This document shows, piece after piece, positions 1-6,768 of a DNA stretch of 12,939 nt. Position numbers and translations under genes: made by a program. Below the pieces are notes generated by a model. It did not search any database. It was given only the letters and a program-made list of their open reading frames with translations, and had not been told where the DNA came from. The stretch covers positions 1-12,939 of the forward strand of contig RKAY01000018.1 of the NCBI GenBank assembly GCA_014846205.1, read 5' to 3'. How positions within the stretch are numbered: position 1 is the stretch's first letter; each line of letters begins with the position of its first letter. The stretch is from Collinsella aerofaciens (lineage in GTDB: Bacteria > Actinomycetota > Coriobacteriia > Coriobacteriales > Coriobacteriaceae).

Positions 1-1035
1 CAGGGCCTTGGGGTTCTGCGGCAGCAGCGCAGCCGAGGCCGCCCCGCGCACCATACGACCACGCTGCAGCTTGGCGGTCTTGGCCAGTACCGAAAGCATC
101 GTCGACTTGCCGCAGCCGTTACCGCCCACAATCGCATGCACTGCACCGGCAGAAAACGTCACGTCGAGCCCGCGCAGCACCCAACCGGTAGCTCGGTCAT
201 AGCGAAACCAGCCCTCGCAAATAGCTGCCGCCGTACTCGTCGCCGCCCCCTGTGCGGGCCGGCAAGAGTCCAAAGCCAAAAGTCCCTCGCGACTACCCAA
301 ACTCGCCAGGTCACCCACATCTCTCACGCGACCGCCTTCAATCCGGTACGCGCACGTCGCATACTCGAGCATCGGGCGCGGCTGGTGCGTTGCCACGACA
401 ACCGTGCAGCCCAGCTCGCGGTTCACGCGGAACAGCGCATGCAGGAAGTTTTTCTCGGCAACGGGATCGAGCTGGGACGTGGGCTCGTCGAGCAGCAGCA
501 CGCGCGGGCGCAACGCCAGCACGGCTGCCAGCGACAGCAGCTGCTTGCGCCCACCCGAAAGCGTATCGGTATCGCGGTGGAGCCAGTCCTCCAGCCCAAA
601 GAAATAGCTGGTCTCGGCCACGCGGCGGCGTATCTCGTCGCGCGCTAGCCCCAAGTTTTCCAGGCCAAACGCCATCTCGTGCCACACGGTCTCGCACACG
701 ATCTGGTTCTCAGGGTCCTGAAACACATAGCCCACGCGCTCCGCAGACGCCCGGACGTCCATACCGGCAACGCTCTCGCCCAGCACGCGCAGCTCGCCAG
801 CGCCTTCGCCCGTCGGCGCAATCTCGGGTTTGAGCAGCGAGAGTAGCGTCGATTTGCCCGACCCGGTACCACCTACCAGCAGTGCAAACGCGCCTTGGGG
901 AACAGACCAGTCGAGCTCGGCGAGTACCGGCGCCTCAGCCCCGGGGTAGGCAAAGCTCAGGCCCCGCACCTCAATCGCAGGCACATCGGAGCCGCACGCC
1001 CCGCCCGTTACCGAGCAGTCATCCAACCGGGTCAT
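1..1035 (-). CDS. Tandem two-domain ECF transporter ATPase (EcfA1A2-like), partial at left edge
   Basis: Energy-coupling ATPase that would power vitamin or metal uptake with an EcfT membrane subunit. The frame is open from an ATG at 1035 to base 1 (345 residues), and the C-terminus lies outside the window. The first nucleotide-binding domain is complete: an aromatic A-loop at Y30, Walker A GGTGSGKST (55-63), Q-loop FQDPENQ (Q106), signature LSGGRKQ (159-165), Walker B VLLLDE (179-184), SQLD D-loop (187-190) and switch His217 in ATHQ. A second Walker A, GGNGCGKST, lies at 304-312, followed by a Q-loop-like LLPQN just before the edge, so two ATPases are fused in one chain. The signature has Arg where most EcfA proteins have Gln (LSGGQ). 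The start codon overlaps the stop of the upstream EcfT-like gene (ATGA at 1032-1035), so the two are translationally coupled. The substrate cannot be told because no S component is visible. Confidence 0.9.
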   Translation of the reverse strand, partial: MTRLDDCSVTGGACGSDVPAIEVRGLSFAYPGAEAPVLAELDWSVPQGAFALLVGGTGSGKSTLLSLLKPEIAPTGEGAGELRVLGESVAGMDVRASAERVGYVFQDPENQIVCETVWHEMAFGLENLGLARDEIRRRVAETSYFFGLEDWLHRDTDTLSGGRKQLLSLAAVLALRPRVLLLDEPTSQLDPVAEKNFLHALFRVNRELGCTVVVATHQPRPMLEYATCAYRIEGGRVRDVGDLASLGSREGLLALDSCRPAQGAATSTAAAICEGWFRYDRATGWVLRGLDVTFSAGAVHAIVGGNGCGKSTMLSVLAKTAKLQRGRMVRGAASAALLPQNPKAL

Positions 1036-1928
1036 CAGCCAAACCTCTTCTCGTCAATCGCGCGCAGCACACAGGGCAACACCATCCAAGCCGCGTACAC
1101 AATATAGCCAGGCCACGGCGCCGGCACCGAAAGCTGCGGGTAAAACGAATACTGCGTTGTTGCGGTCCATGCCACCGCCACCGCGGCGGCACCAAACACC
1201 GCAAGTCCAACCAGTGCGGCAGCGTCGCCGCGCCTCAGTCGATACCGCGCATACGTCGTACGGCGCGACACAGCACCCCACCCGCGCGAGCGCATCGCGT
1301 CCGCGCGCTCCAGCGAATCTTCCATGCCCCAGCCCATCAGCACGCTCGAGGCCCGCAAGCGCGAGTGCACGGGGTCGGCCGGCGCGCGCCCCGGAACATC
1401 AATCGCGTTCTGCACCGCCAGCACCGTGCGGCCGCGGCGCAAAAACTGCGGGATAAGCCGCATGCACACCGAGATCATGAGCGCGAGCACCGGCGCGGCG
1501 TTGCCCAGCAACGCGAGCACCTTGTCGTATTCGAGCATCGACGCCGCAGCCTCAAACCACAGCACGCTCGCCACAAACAGCCCGCCCATGCACAGGCCGT
1601 ATACCATGCTCTCCAAATACACTGCGCGCATGCCGATGCGGAACAACTCCGTCGAGCCCGAGGCGCTAAACAGCGGATTCACCAGCGAGATAATCAAAAT
1701 CACCGGCAGCTGCCAGCGAAACGCGTTCAGCGTGCGAGCAGCCCCGCGGGTCGCAAAGCCATATGCCAGCCCGCCCGCGAGCGATAGAGTGATCAGCACC
1801 GGTTGCATCGAGAACATGGTGAGCCCCAGCGTTAGCGCCATGTAGAGCGCAGGCACCGCTGGGTGCGACATCGAGAATGCCGCGACGGGCTCGCCGCCAA
1901 ACTCCTCTCGTATGTTGTCCACGGGCAC
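1035..1928 (-). CDS. ECF transporter transmembrane subunit, EcfT/CbiQ family
   Basis: Membrane coupling subunit of an energy-coupling-factor importer. It would link the ATPase encoded next to a substrate-binding S protein. The chain (about 297 residues from the chosen start) has hydrophobic stretches typical of the family, beginning with the HPAVPALYMALTLGLTMF region. It also has the cytoplasmic coupling segment MRLIPQFLRRGR and the conserved SLERADAMRSRGWG motif (about residues 205-218), whose Ala-Arg type motif contacts the ATPase groove in characterised EcfT proteins. The frame is open further, up to 2093, but that extension is Arg-rich, overlaps the predicted promoter and lacks family features. 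I chose the GTG at 1926-1928 because GAGGGG lies 6 nt upstream (1935-1940); a GTG at 1920-1922 and an ATG at 1869-1871 are alternatives. It is the first gene of the minus-strand operon and overlaps the ATPase start by 4 nt. Confidence 0.85.
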   Translation of the reverse strand: MPVDNIREEFGGEPVAAFSMSHPAVPALYMALTLGLTMFSMQPVLITLSLAGGLAYGFATRGAARTLNAFRWQLPVILIISLVNPLFSASGSTELFRIGMRAVYLESMVYGLCMGGLFVASVLWFEAAASMLEYDKVLALLGNAAPVLALMISVCMRLIPQFLRRGRTVLAVQNAIDVPGRAPADPVHSRLRASSVLMGWGMEDSLERADAMRSRGWGAVSRRTTYARYRLRRGDAAALVGLAVFGAAAVAVAWTATTQYSFYPQLSVPAPWPGYIVYAAWMVLPCVLRAIDEKRFG

Positions 1929-2061
1929 CCCCGTCCCCTCGCTCAAACAACAGCTCCGCAGCACCGCCAACGCCGCACACGAGCAGCGCAAACGCCACAC
2001 CGCCGGCCCAAACCTCAGCCGCCACGACCCAAACGTTACGCGCTCATCATATGCCTGCGGT

Positions 2062-2089
2062 ATCATATTGCGCCGTGTATCGTTTCCAA
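2062..2089 (-). promoter_or_regulatory. Predicted sigma-70-type promoter of the ECF operon
   Basis: Reading the minus strand, TTGGAA (2084-2089) and TATGAT (2062-2067) are separated by 16 nt, a good match to a vegetative promoter. Transcription would start near 2055, giving a leader of about 125 nt before the GTG at 1928. The site lies in the divergent gap to glmU, so its -35 region is close to whatever drives glmU. Confidence 0.5.
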
Positions 2090-2121
2090 ACACACGTCTC
2101 TATAACGTAACAGGAGATCAC

Positions 2122-3534
2122 ATGGACGCAACCGCAATTATCCTCGCTGCCGGCGAGGGCACCCGCATGAAGTCGAACCACTGCAAGGTTTCGCACAAGA
2201 TCCTGGGTAAGCCCATGGTTCAGTGGATCGTCGACGCCACCATCAAGGCCGGCTGCAGCCGCGTCGTGGTCGTCATCGGCAGCCACGCCGACGAGATGCG
2301 CGCCCTGATCGACGGCGCCTACGCCAGCAGCGCCACCAAGGTCGAGTGCGTCGAGCAGACCGAGCGCCTGGGCACCGGTCACGCCGTGAAGGTCGCGCTC
2401 GAGGCCTGCGGCATCACGCAAGGCCCCGTCGTCGTGCTCAACGGCGACCTGCCGCTCATCACCGCCGACACCGTCGCCAAGTTCGCGCAGACCGTCGCCA
2501 CCGGCGAGCTCGCCTGCACTGTCATGACCATGACCCCGCCCGATCCTTTTGGCTACGGCCGCATCAAGCTGGGTGCCGATGGTCAGATCGAGCGCATCAT
2601 CGAACAGAAGGACTGCACACCCGAGCAGGCCGCCACGCTGCTGGAGTGCAACGCCGGCTGCTACGCCTTCGACGGCGCTCAGCTCGCCGCCCACATTAAC
2701 GAGATCGGCAACGACAACGCGCAGTCCGAGTACTACCTGCCCGACATGCTCGAAATCCTCAAGGGTCACGGCCAAGCAGTCTCCATCTTCCACTGCGACG
2801 ACTACCGCGACGGCCTGGGCGTCAACAGCCGCATCCAGCTCGCGCAGCTCACCGCCATCGCGCGCGACCGCATCAACGAGCACTGGATGGCCGAGGGCGT
2901 CACGTTCATCGACCCCACGCAGGCTTGGATCGGCCCCGACGCCACCATCGGCCGCGACACCGTCGTGTGGCCGCAGACGCACCTGATCGGCCACGTCACC
3001 GTGGGCGAGGAGTGCCAGCTCGGCCCCAACAGCCGTCTCACCGACACCACCGTCGGCAGCGGCTGCACCATCGATGAGACCATCGCCATCGAGGCCGTCA
3101 TCGAGAATGGCGTCGACTGCGGCCCGCGCGCCTACCTGCGCCCGGGCACCCACATGCTCGACGGATCCAAGGCCGGCACGCACGTGGAGATCAAGAAGTC
3201 CACGATCGGCGAGGGCTCCAAGGTGCCGCACCTGTCCTACATCGGCGACACCACCATGGGCTCCGGCGTCAACGTGGGCGCGGGCTCCATCACCTGCAAC
3301 TACGACGGCGTCCACAAGCACAAGACCGTCATCGGCAAGGATGCCTTCATCGGCTCCGACACCATGATGGTCGCGCCCGCCCAGATCGGCGACGGCGCGC
3401 TCGTGGCCGCCGGCTCCGTCATCACCGAGCCGGTCCCGGCCGACGCACTTGGTCTGGGCCGCGCCCGTCAGGTAAATATTGAGGGCTGGGCCGCCGATTA
3501 TCGCCGCCGTCTGCACGAGGACGACGAGGTATAA
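2122..3534 (+). CDS. glmU: Bifunctional GlmU: GlcN-1-P acetyltransferase / GlcNAc-1-P uridylyltransferase
   Basis: Makes UDP-GlcNAc for peptidoglycan and other glycans: acetyl-CoA-dependent N-acetylation of glucosamine-1-phosphate, then uridylyl transfer from UTP. The 470 residues match the usual family length. The N-terminal nucleotidyltransferase domain has LAAGEGTRM (8-16), the EQTERLGTGHAV loop (79-89), NGDLPL (107-112), NAGCYAFDG (177-185) and YYLPDML (204-210). From about residue 265 come left-handed beta-helix hexapeptide repeats, with YLRPGTH (338-344), HVEIKKS (354-360), HLSYIGD whose His370 matches the catalytic His of the acetyltransferase, and NVGAGSITCNYDG (384-396). The start at 2122 follows AGGAGA (2112-2117); the frame is open further upstream but without family sequence. 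It is followed by a terminator and then prs, the order seen in many Gram-positive genomes. Confidence 0.97.
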   Translation: MDATAIILAAGEGTRMKSNHCKVSHKILGKPMVQWIVDATIKAGCSRVVVVIGSHADEMRALIDGAYASSATKVECVEQTERLGTGHAVKVALEACGITQGPVVVLNGDLPLITADTVAKFAQTVATGELACTVMTMTPPDPFGYGRIKLGADGQIERIIEQKDCTPEQAATLLECNAGCYAFDGAQLAAHINEIGNDNAQSEYYLPDMLEILKGHGQAVSIFHCDDYRDGLGVNSRIQLAQLTAIARDRINEHWMAEGVTFIDPTQAWIGPDATIGRDTVVWPQTHLIGHVTVGEECQLGPNSRLTDTTVGSGCTIDETIAIEAVIENGVDCGPRAYLRPGTHMLDGSKAGTHVEIKKSTIGEGSKVPHLSYIGDTTMGSGVNVGAGSITCNYDGVHKHKTVIGKDAFIGSDTMMVAPAQIGDGALVAAGSVITEPVPADALGLGRARQVNIEGWAADYRRRLHEDDEV

Positions 3535-3552
3535 CGTTTTACCAAGCATCTA

Positions 3553-3585
3553 AGGAGCTGTTCCCATGGGGACGGCTCCTTTTTC
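3553..3585 (+). terminator. Rho-independent terminator after glmU
   Basis: AGGAGC (3554-3559 region) pairs with GCTCCT (3575-3580). The stem continues through wobble and GC pairs around a CATG-type loop and is followed at once by a T run (3580-3584). It begins 18 nt after the glmU stop, so prs probably has its own promoter. Confidence 0.85.
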
Positions 3586-3675
3586 TATGCTGACCTGCGC
3601 GGCCGGATGAGTGGTCGGTTCGTGTCCGTTGACGGTAAAGACGTTATCAAGACTCGATAAACCCCGCCGCGCGGT

Positions 3676-3681
3676 TACAAT
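3676..3681 (+). promoter_or_regulatory. Possible -10 box of the prs promoter
   Basis: TACAAT at 3676-3681 lies 44 nt before the prs start, between the glmU terminator and the prs Shine-Dalgarno site (AAGGAG, 3713-3718). No convincing -35 is found 16-18 nt upstream. A TTGACG at 3629-3634 is too far away to pair with it. The call rests on the -10 match and on the need for a promoter after the terminator. Confidence 0.3.
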
Positions 3682-3725
3682 GCAACAAGGCATCTATATG
3701 GCATTCGATATAAAGGAGAAGGGTA

Positions 3726-4712
3726 ATGCCGATTAATGATCCCGAGAAGTCGGAGAATATGCGCAAGTCCATCCGCGTGTATTCCGGTTCCTCCAACCGT
3801 CCCCTCGCTCAGAAGATTGCTGAGTACCTTGGGGTCGAGCTTTCGGGCCTTACGCTAAAGCAGTTCGCCAATGGTGAGATTTACGCCCGCTACGACGAGA
3901 CCGTCCGCGGCGCCGACGTCTTCCTGATTCAGTCCGTGGCCGGCGGCAACGTCAACGACATGCTCATGGAGCTGCTCATCGCCACCGACGCTGCCAAGCG
4001 CGCATCCGCCCGCTCCATCACCGCCGTCATCACCCACTACGGCTATGCCCGCCAGGACCGCAAGGCCGGCCCGCGCGAGCCCATCACCGCCCGCCTCGTC
4101 GCCAACCTGCTCGAGCGCGCCGGCGTCAACCGCATCATCACCCTCGACCTGCACCAGGGTCAGATCCAGGGCTTCTTCGATATCCCGGTTAACCACCTGT
4201 CCGCGCTGCCGCTGTTTGGCCAGTACTACAACGACATGCACTTCGACACCGACAACCTGGTTGTCGTCTCCCCCGACGTGGGTCGTGCCAAGGCCGCCAA
4301 GAAGCTGTCCGACATGCTCGGCTGCGACCTGGCCATCGCCCACAAGGGCCGTCCGCGCCACAACGCCGCCGAGGTCATGGGCATCATCGGTGACATCAAG
4401 GGCAAGACCTGCATCATCAACGACGACATGATCGACACCGCTGGCACCCTGTGCGCCAACGTCAAGGAGCTCAAGGCTATGGGCGCTGGCGACATCTACG
4501 TCTGCGCCACCCACGGCATCTTCTCCGGTCCGGCCATCGAGCGTCTGAACGACGCCCCGATCGTCGAGTGCGTCGTCACCGACGCCATCCCCGTCGAGGT
4601 CGGCGGCAAGATCAAGACCATCTCGGTCGCCGAGGAGTTCGCTCAGGCCATCTCCGCCGTTTACCACGAGGAGCCCGTCTCCACGCTCGTCGGCGGCGAC
4701 TTCGCGCTGTAA
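3726..4712 (+). CDS. prs: Ribose-phosphate pyrophosphokinase (PRPP synthetase)
   Basis: Transfers pyrophosphate from ATP to ribose-5-phosphate to give PRPP, the precursor for purines, pyrimidines, NAD, histidine and tryptophan; cytosolic. The 328 residues show the class I features in order: SGSSNRPLAQKIA (20-32), FANGEIYARYDETVRG (47-62), ARQDRKAGPREPI (108-120) of the ATP site, TLDLHQGQIQGFF (139-151) with the metal-binding His143, SPDVGRAK (182-189), the catalytic flexible-loop KGRPR (207-211), and the PRPP-binding loop DDMIDTAGT (233-241). The ATG at 3726 has AAGGAG 7 nt upstream. An in-frame Met at residue 12 is closer to the usual N-terminus, so the first 11 residues (rich in Glu, Lys and Asn) may be a short extension or may not be translated. 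Confidence 0.97.
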   Translation: MPINDPEKSENMRKSIRVYSGSSNRPLAQKIAEYLGVELSGLTLKQFANGEIYARYDETVRGADVFLIQSVAGGNVNDMLMELLIATDAAKRASARSITAVITHYGYARQDRKAGPREPITARLVANLLERAGVNRIITLDLHQGQIQGFFDIPVNHLSALPLFGQYYNDMHFDTDNLVVVSPDVGRAKAAKKLSDMLGCDLAIAHKGRPRHNAAEVMGIIGDIKGKTCIINDDMIDTAGTLCANVKELKAMGAGDIYVCATHGIFSGPAIERLNDAPIVECVVTDAIPVEVGGKIKTISVAEEFAQAISAVYHEEPVSTLVGGDFAL

Positions 4713-4740
4713 TCGCATCGTCCTTGCAACCCGGCGCTTC

Positions 4741-4818
4741 GCCGTCGGAACAGAAGAAGCCCCCGCGCTCCCCCTTGCTTCGCAAAGGTCGCGCGGGGGC
4801 TTCTTCTGTTCCGACGGC
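4741..4818. terminator. 28-bp perfect hairpin between prs and pth, probable bidirectional terminator
   Basis: Bases 4741-4768 are exactly complementary to 4791-4818, with a 22-nt loop that itself can fold (CCTT..AAGG, 4773-4788). The stem has a GC core (CCCCCGCGC) flanked by an A-rich left side (AACAGAAGAAG) and a T-rich right side (CTTCTTCTGTT), as in bidirectional terminators. The pairing extends well past what a terminator needs, through GCCGTCGG. It starts 28 nt after the prs stop. Confidence 0.75.
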
Positions 4819-4937
4819 TCGCTCTGCCGCGGCCGCGCTTTTGTCTGGTGGGATTTCGCTGAAACGAAGTCTCGCCTTCGGCGGGCGTGGTAGCCTTTGT
4901 CGTTGATTAAACTTTTATGTGTAACGGAAGGACAAAT

Positions 4938-5567
4938 ATGGCAGCTGCACAGCCGCTTAAGATTCGCATGGTTGCCGGACTTGGCAACCCTGGCGAGGAA
5001 TATGCCGAAACCCGCCACAACGCTGGCTTTAAGGCAATCGACGAGCTGGCCCGTCAGGCCGGTGTCACGTACTGGAAAAACCAGGCAGGCGCCGAGGTCG
5101 CGCTCATCAACATCAACGACCCCGAGGAAGAGGGCGGCAAGCGCCAGATTGTGCTGGTCAAGCCGCAGTCGTACATGAACACCTCGGGCGGCCCCATCTC
5201 CAAGCTCTGCCGCGAGTACAAGATCAAGGCCGAGGAGCTGCTCGTGATTCACGACGAGCTCGACATTCCCGCCGGCGACGTACGCGTCAAGGTGGGCGGC
5301 GGCCACGCCGGCCACAACGGACTGCGCTCCATCATCGACAAGATGGGCAGCCGCGACTTTAGTCGCATCCGCACCGGCATCGGCAACCCTCCCGGCAAGA
5401 TGGCCGTGGCAGACTATGTGCTCAAGCAGCTGCGCGCCCGCGAGGCCGAGGACTTCCAGGACACCTGCGCCCGCGCCGCAGACGCCGCCGGTTTGGCCAT
5501 CGTCCACGGCGTAATCTACGCCCGCGATCACGTAAACGGCGCCGCTTCCGCCAACGGCAAACACTAA
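4938..5567 (+). CDS. pth: Peptidyl-tRNA hydrolase
   Basis: Cleaves the ester bond of peptidyl-tRNAs released early from ribosomes, recycling tRNA; a monomeric cytosolic enzyme that is usually essential. The 209-residue chain has the family motifs: AGLGNPGEEYAETRHNAGF (13-31) with Asn17 and the catalytic His27, KPQSYMNTSG (75-84) with Asn81, HDELDIP (105-111) with Asp106, and GGGHAGHNGLRSI (120-132) with Asn127. These correspond to the known catalytic and tRNA-contact residues. The ATG at 4938 follows GGAAGGA by 6 nt. An upstream in-frame ATG at 4917 has no good site. The C-terminus carries a short Ala/Asn/Gly tail. The stop lies only 2 nt before the left arm of a large inverted repeat. Confidence 0.97.
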   Translation: MAAAQPLKIRMVAGLGNPGEEYAETRHNAGFKAIDELARQAGVTYWKNQAGAEVALININDPEEEGGKRQIVLVKPQSYMNTSGGPISKLCREYKIKAEELLVIHDELDIPAGDVRVKVGGGHAGHNGLRSIIDKMGSRDFSRIRTGIGNPPGKMAVADYVLKQLRAREAEDFQDTCARAADAAGLAIVHGVIYARDHVNGAASANGKH

Positions 5568-5569
5568 AA

Positions 5570-5767
5570 CCTACCAAAAAGGGACAGGTTTATTTTGGCA
5601 GGTTTTATCTGCGGAAACGCCGCAGCCGGCACATCGCAATAAACACGCTGCCGCCATACATGCATAACACCCCAAAGGGGGCCGGCCTCAAAGAAGCGTG
5701 AGGCCGGCCCCCTTTGTCGTTTTGCCTGATAAAACCGAACAAAATAAACCTGTCCCTTTTTGGTAGG
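5570..5767. repeat. Large inverted-repeat element around the pth terminator (REP-like arms)
   Basis: Bases 5570-5597 (CCTACCAAAAAGGGACAGG..., 28 nt) are perfectly complementary to 5740-5767. After a 3-nt mismatch the pairing resumes for 9 bp (GGTTTTATC 5601-5609 with GATAAAACC 5728-5736). The arms are about 140 bp apart and enclose the pth terminator hairpin and a small hairpin at 5610-5624 (TGCGG/CCGCA). This resembles a pair of REP sequences in inverted orientation. No ORF lies inside. The arms contain GGGACAG / CTGTCCC, also found in the hairpin at 12223-12289. Confidence 0.8.
5673..5723 (+). terminator. Probable pth terminator hairpin
   Basis: CAAAGGGGGCCGGCCTCA (5673-5690) pairs perfectly over 18 bp with 5699-5716 around an 8-nt loop (AAGAAGCG). 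It is followed by TCGTTTT (5717-5723). The GC core and flanking A/T stretches fit an intrinsic terminator that may work in both directions. It lies inside the larger inverted repeat. Confidence 0.65.
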
Positions 5768-5817
5768 TCACTTTTCCCGCCTGCCAAAGAAACACGTAAG
5801 CGACATTGCCATGAGGG

Positions 5818-5823
5818 TATAAT
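5818..5823 (+). promoter_or_regulatory. -10 box of the nfnAB promoter
   Basis: A consensus TATAAT at 5818-5823 lies 105 nt before the nfnA start. The -35 region at the right distance (5794-5800, ACGTAAG) is poor, so either an activator or the strong -10 alone would carry it. Transcription would begin near 5830, leaving a leader of about 100 nt. Confidence 0.55.
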
Positions 5824-5828
5824 TTGCA

Positions 5829-5868
5829 CCGTATGTCTGCACAACGCCTGTGCGCGTACGGTTTTATT
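5829..5868 (+). promoter_or_regulatory. Terminator-like hairpin in the nfnAB leader, possible attenuator
   Basis: CCGTA (5829-5833) pairs with TACGG (5857-5861), and inside it GCACA (5839-5843) pairs with TGTGC (5849-5853) around ACGCC. The stem is followed directly by TTTTATT (5862-5868). It sits at the predicted 5' end of the nfnAB transcript, where a terminator-like structure could act as an attenuator or as an RNA-stabilising cap. A second possible stem (GGGCT 5870-5874 with AGCCC 5906-5910) lies downstream, before the ribosome binding site. No known riboswitch class is recognised. Confidence 0.4.
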
Positions 5869-5928
5869 CGGGCTACCGTCCATTTCCGTGGAGGCACGGT
5901 TCGGCAGCCCTAACAAGAGAGGGGTTCT

Positions 5929-6768
5929 ATGTATAAGATCCTGGAGAAGACGCAGTTCTCGGAGAAGGTGTTCAAGTTCCGCATCGAGGCGCCTGCAATC
6001 GCCAAGCATGCGCACGCTGGACAGTTCCTCATGGTCCGCGCCAACGAGACGGGCGAGCGCGTCCCGTTTACCCTGGCCGGCTGGAACGGTGACGAGGGCT
6101 GGGTCGAGTTCATCTTCATGGTGATCGGCAAGACCACCGAGATGCTGTCCACCTACGAGGCCGGCGAGTCGCTGCGCGACGTCGTGGGCCCGCTGGGCGT
6201 TCCCACCGAGATGGCCGAGGGCCCCTGCGCCGTCATTGGCGGCGGCGTCGGCCTGGCAATTGCCTTCCCGGTCGCCAAGCACCTGGTCGAGACCGGTCAC
6301 GAAGTTCACGCCATCATGGGCGCCCGCACCAAGGACCTCCTGCTCATGGAGGACCAGTTCCGCGAGCTCCTCGACGAGGACCACATCCACATCACCACTG
6401 ACGACGGCTCCTACGGCGAGCAGGGCGTTGTCACCGCTCCGCTGGAGCGCCTGCTGCAGGACAAGGCCGTGAGCCAGGTCTTCTGCGTCGGCCCCGTTCC
6501 GATGATGAAGTTCTCGACCCTCACCGCCCAGAAGTACGACACCCCCATCACCGCGTCCCTCAACCCCATCATGGTTGACGGCACCGGCATGTGCGGCTGC
6601 TGCCGCGTCGAGGTGGGCGGCGTGACCAAGTTCGCTTGCGTCGACGGCCCCGACTTCGATGCCACCCTGGTCGACTGGGATGACCTTCGTGCCCGCCAGG
6701 CCGCTTACCGTTCCGAAGAGGGCGAGTCCCTCAAGGCCTATGAGGAAAAGAGCTGCGCATGCCACTAG
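5929..6768 (+). CDS. nfnA: NfnA-like small subunit of ferredoxin-NADP oxidoreductase (SudB family)
   Basis: Small flavin/iron-sulfur subunit predicted to oxidise or reduce NAD(H) and pass electrons to the large subunit encoded next. The 279 residues hold an FAD-binding barrel with RVPFTLAGW (44-52), a nucleotide-binding fold with VIGGGVGLAIAFPVAKHL (102-119) and VFCVGPVPMMKF (184-195), and a C-terminal [2Fe-2S] motif DGTGMCGCCRVEVGG (217-231) with Cys222, Cys225 and Cys237. The Nfn family cluster has an unusual Asp ligand beside three Cys, and Asp217 is a candidate. Length and domain order match NfnA/SudB and, more loosely, dihydroorotate dehydrogenase electron-transfer subunits (PyrK). The downstream NfnB partner decides against PyrK. 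The ATG follows GAGAGGGG (5917-5924). The last residues, SCACH, add two extra cysteines. Confidence 0.88.
   Translation: MYKILEKTQFSEKVFKFRIEAPAIAKHAHAGQFLMVRANETGERVPFTLAGWNGDEGWVEFIFMVIGKTTEMLSTYEAGESLRDVVGPLGVPTEMAEGPCAVIGGGVGLAIAFPVAKHLVETGHEVHAIMGARTKDLLLMEDQFRELLDEDHIHITTDDGSYGEQGVVTAPLERLLQDKAVSQVFCVGPVPMMKFSTLTAQKYDTPITASLNPIMVDGTGMCGCCRVEVGGVTKFACVDGPDFDATLVDWDDLRARQAAYRSEEGESLKAYEEKSCACH

Noticed and set aside
882..1787. 301-residue plus-strand open frame opposite EcfT and the ATPase start
   Set aside because: Arg/His/Pro-rich shadow of the GC-rich minus-strand genes, with no recognisable feature.
1666..2025. 119-residue minus-strand frame beginning with a hydrophobic stretch, as a possible S-component remnant or leader peptide
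   Set aside because: It overlaps EcfT in another frame, loses hydrophobicity after about 30 residues and has no clear ribosome binding site. The hydrophobic run can be explained by GC-rich sequence. It is kept only as a remark on the leader.
2047..3549. 500-residue minus-strand open frame opposite glmU
   Set aside because: Its composition (Gly, Ala, Val, Asp, Leu repeats) is the mirror of GC-rich codons on the plus strand. It has no domain motifs, and glmU is unmistakable on the other strand.
3629..3657. TTGACG as a -35 for prs
   Set aside because: No TAnnnT box lies 16-19 nt downstream, and it is 41 nt from the better TACAAT box.
4829..4836. GCGGCCGC palindrome between prs and pth
   Set aside because: A short palindrome expected by chance in GC-rich DNA, with no link to other features.
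4891..4916. Possible pth promoter (TAGCCT or TTTTAT as -10)
   Set aside because: No -35 at proper spacing, and the AT-rich stretch is too near the ribosome binding site. A promoter is expected here, but I cannot place it.
3855..5564. 569-residue minus-strand open frame across prs and pth
   Set aside because: It runs antisense through two clear genes and a terminator hairpin, with the same low-complexity D/G/V/A composition. This is a codon-bias artefact.
5570..5767. Insertion sequence with terminal inverted repeats
   Set aside because: The enclosed 140 bp has no ORF, contains a terminator, and no flanking target duplication could be recognised, so it is called a REP-like inverted repeat and not an IS.
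5605..6765. 386-residue minus-strand open frame opposite nfnA and its leader
   Set aside because: Antisense shadow of nfnA; the part over the intergenic repeat has no coding character.
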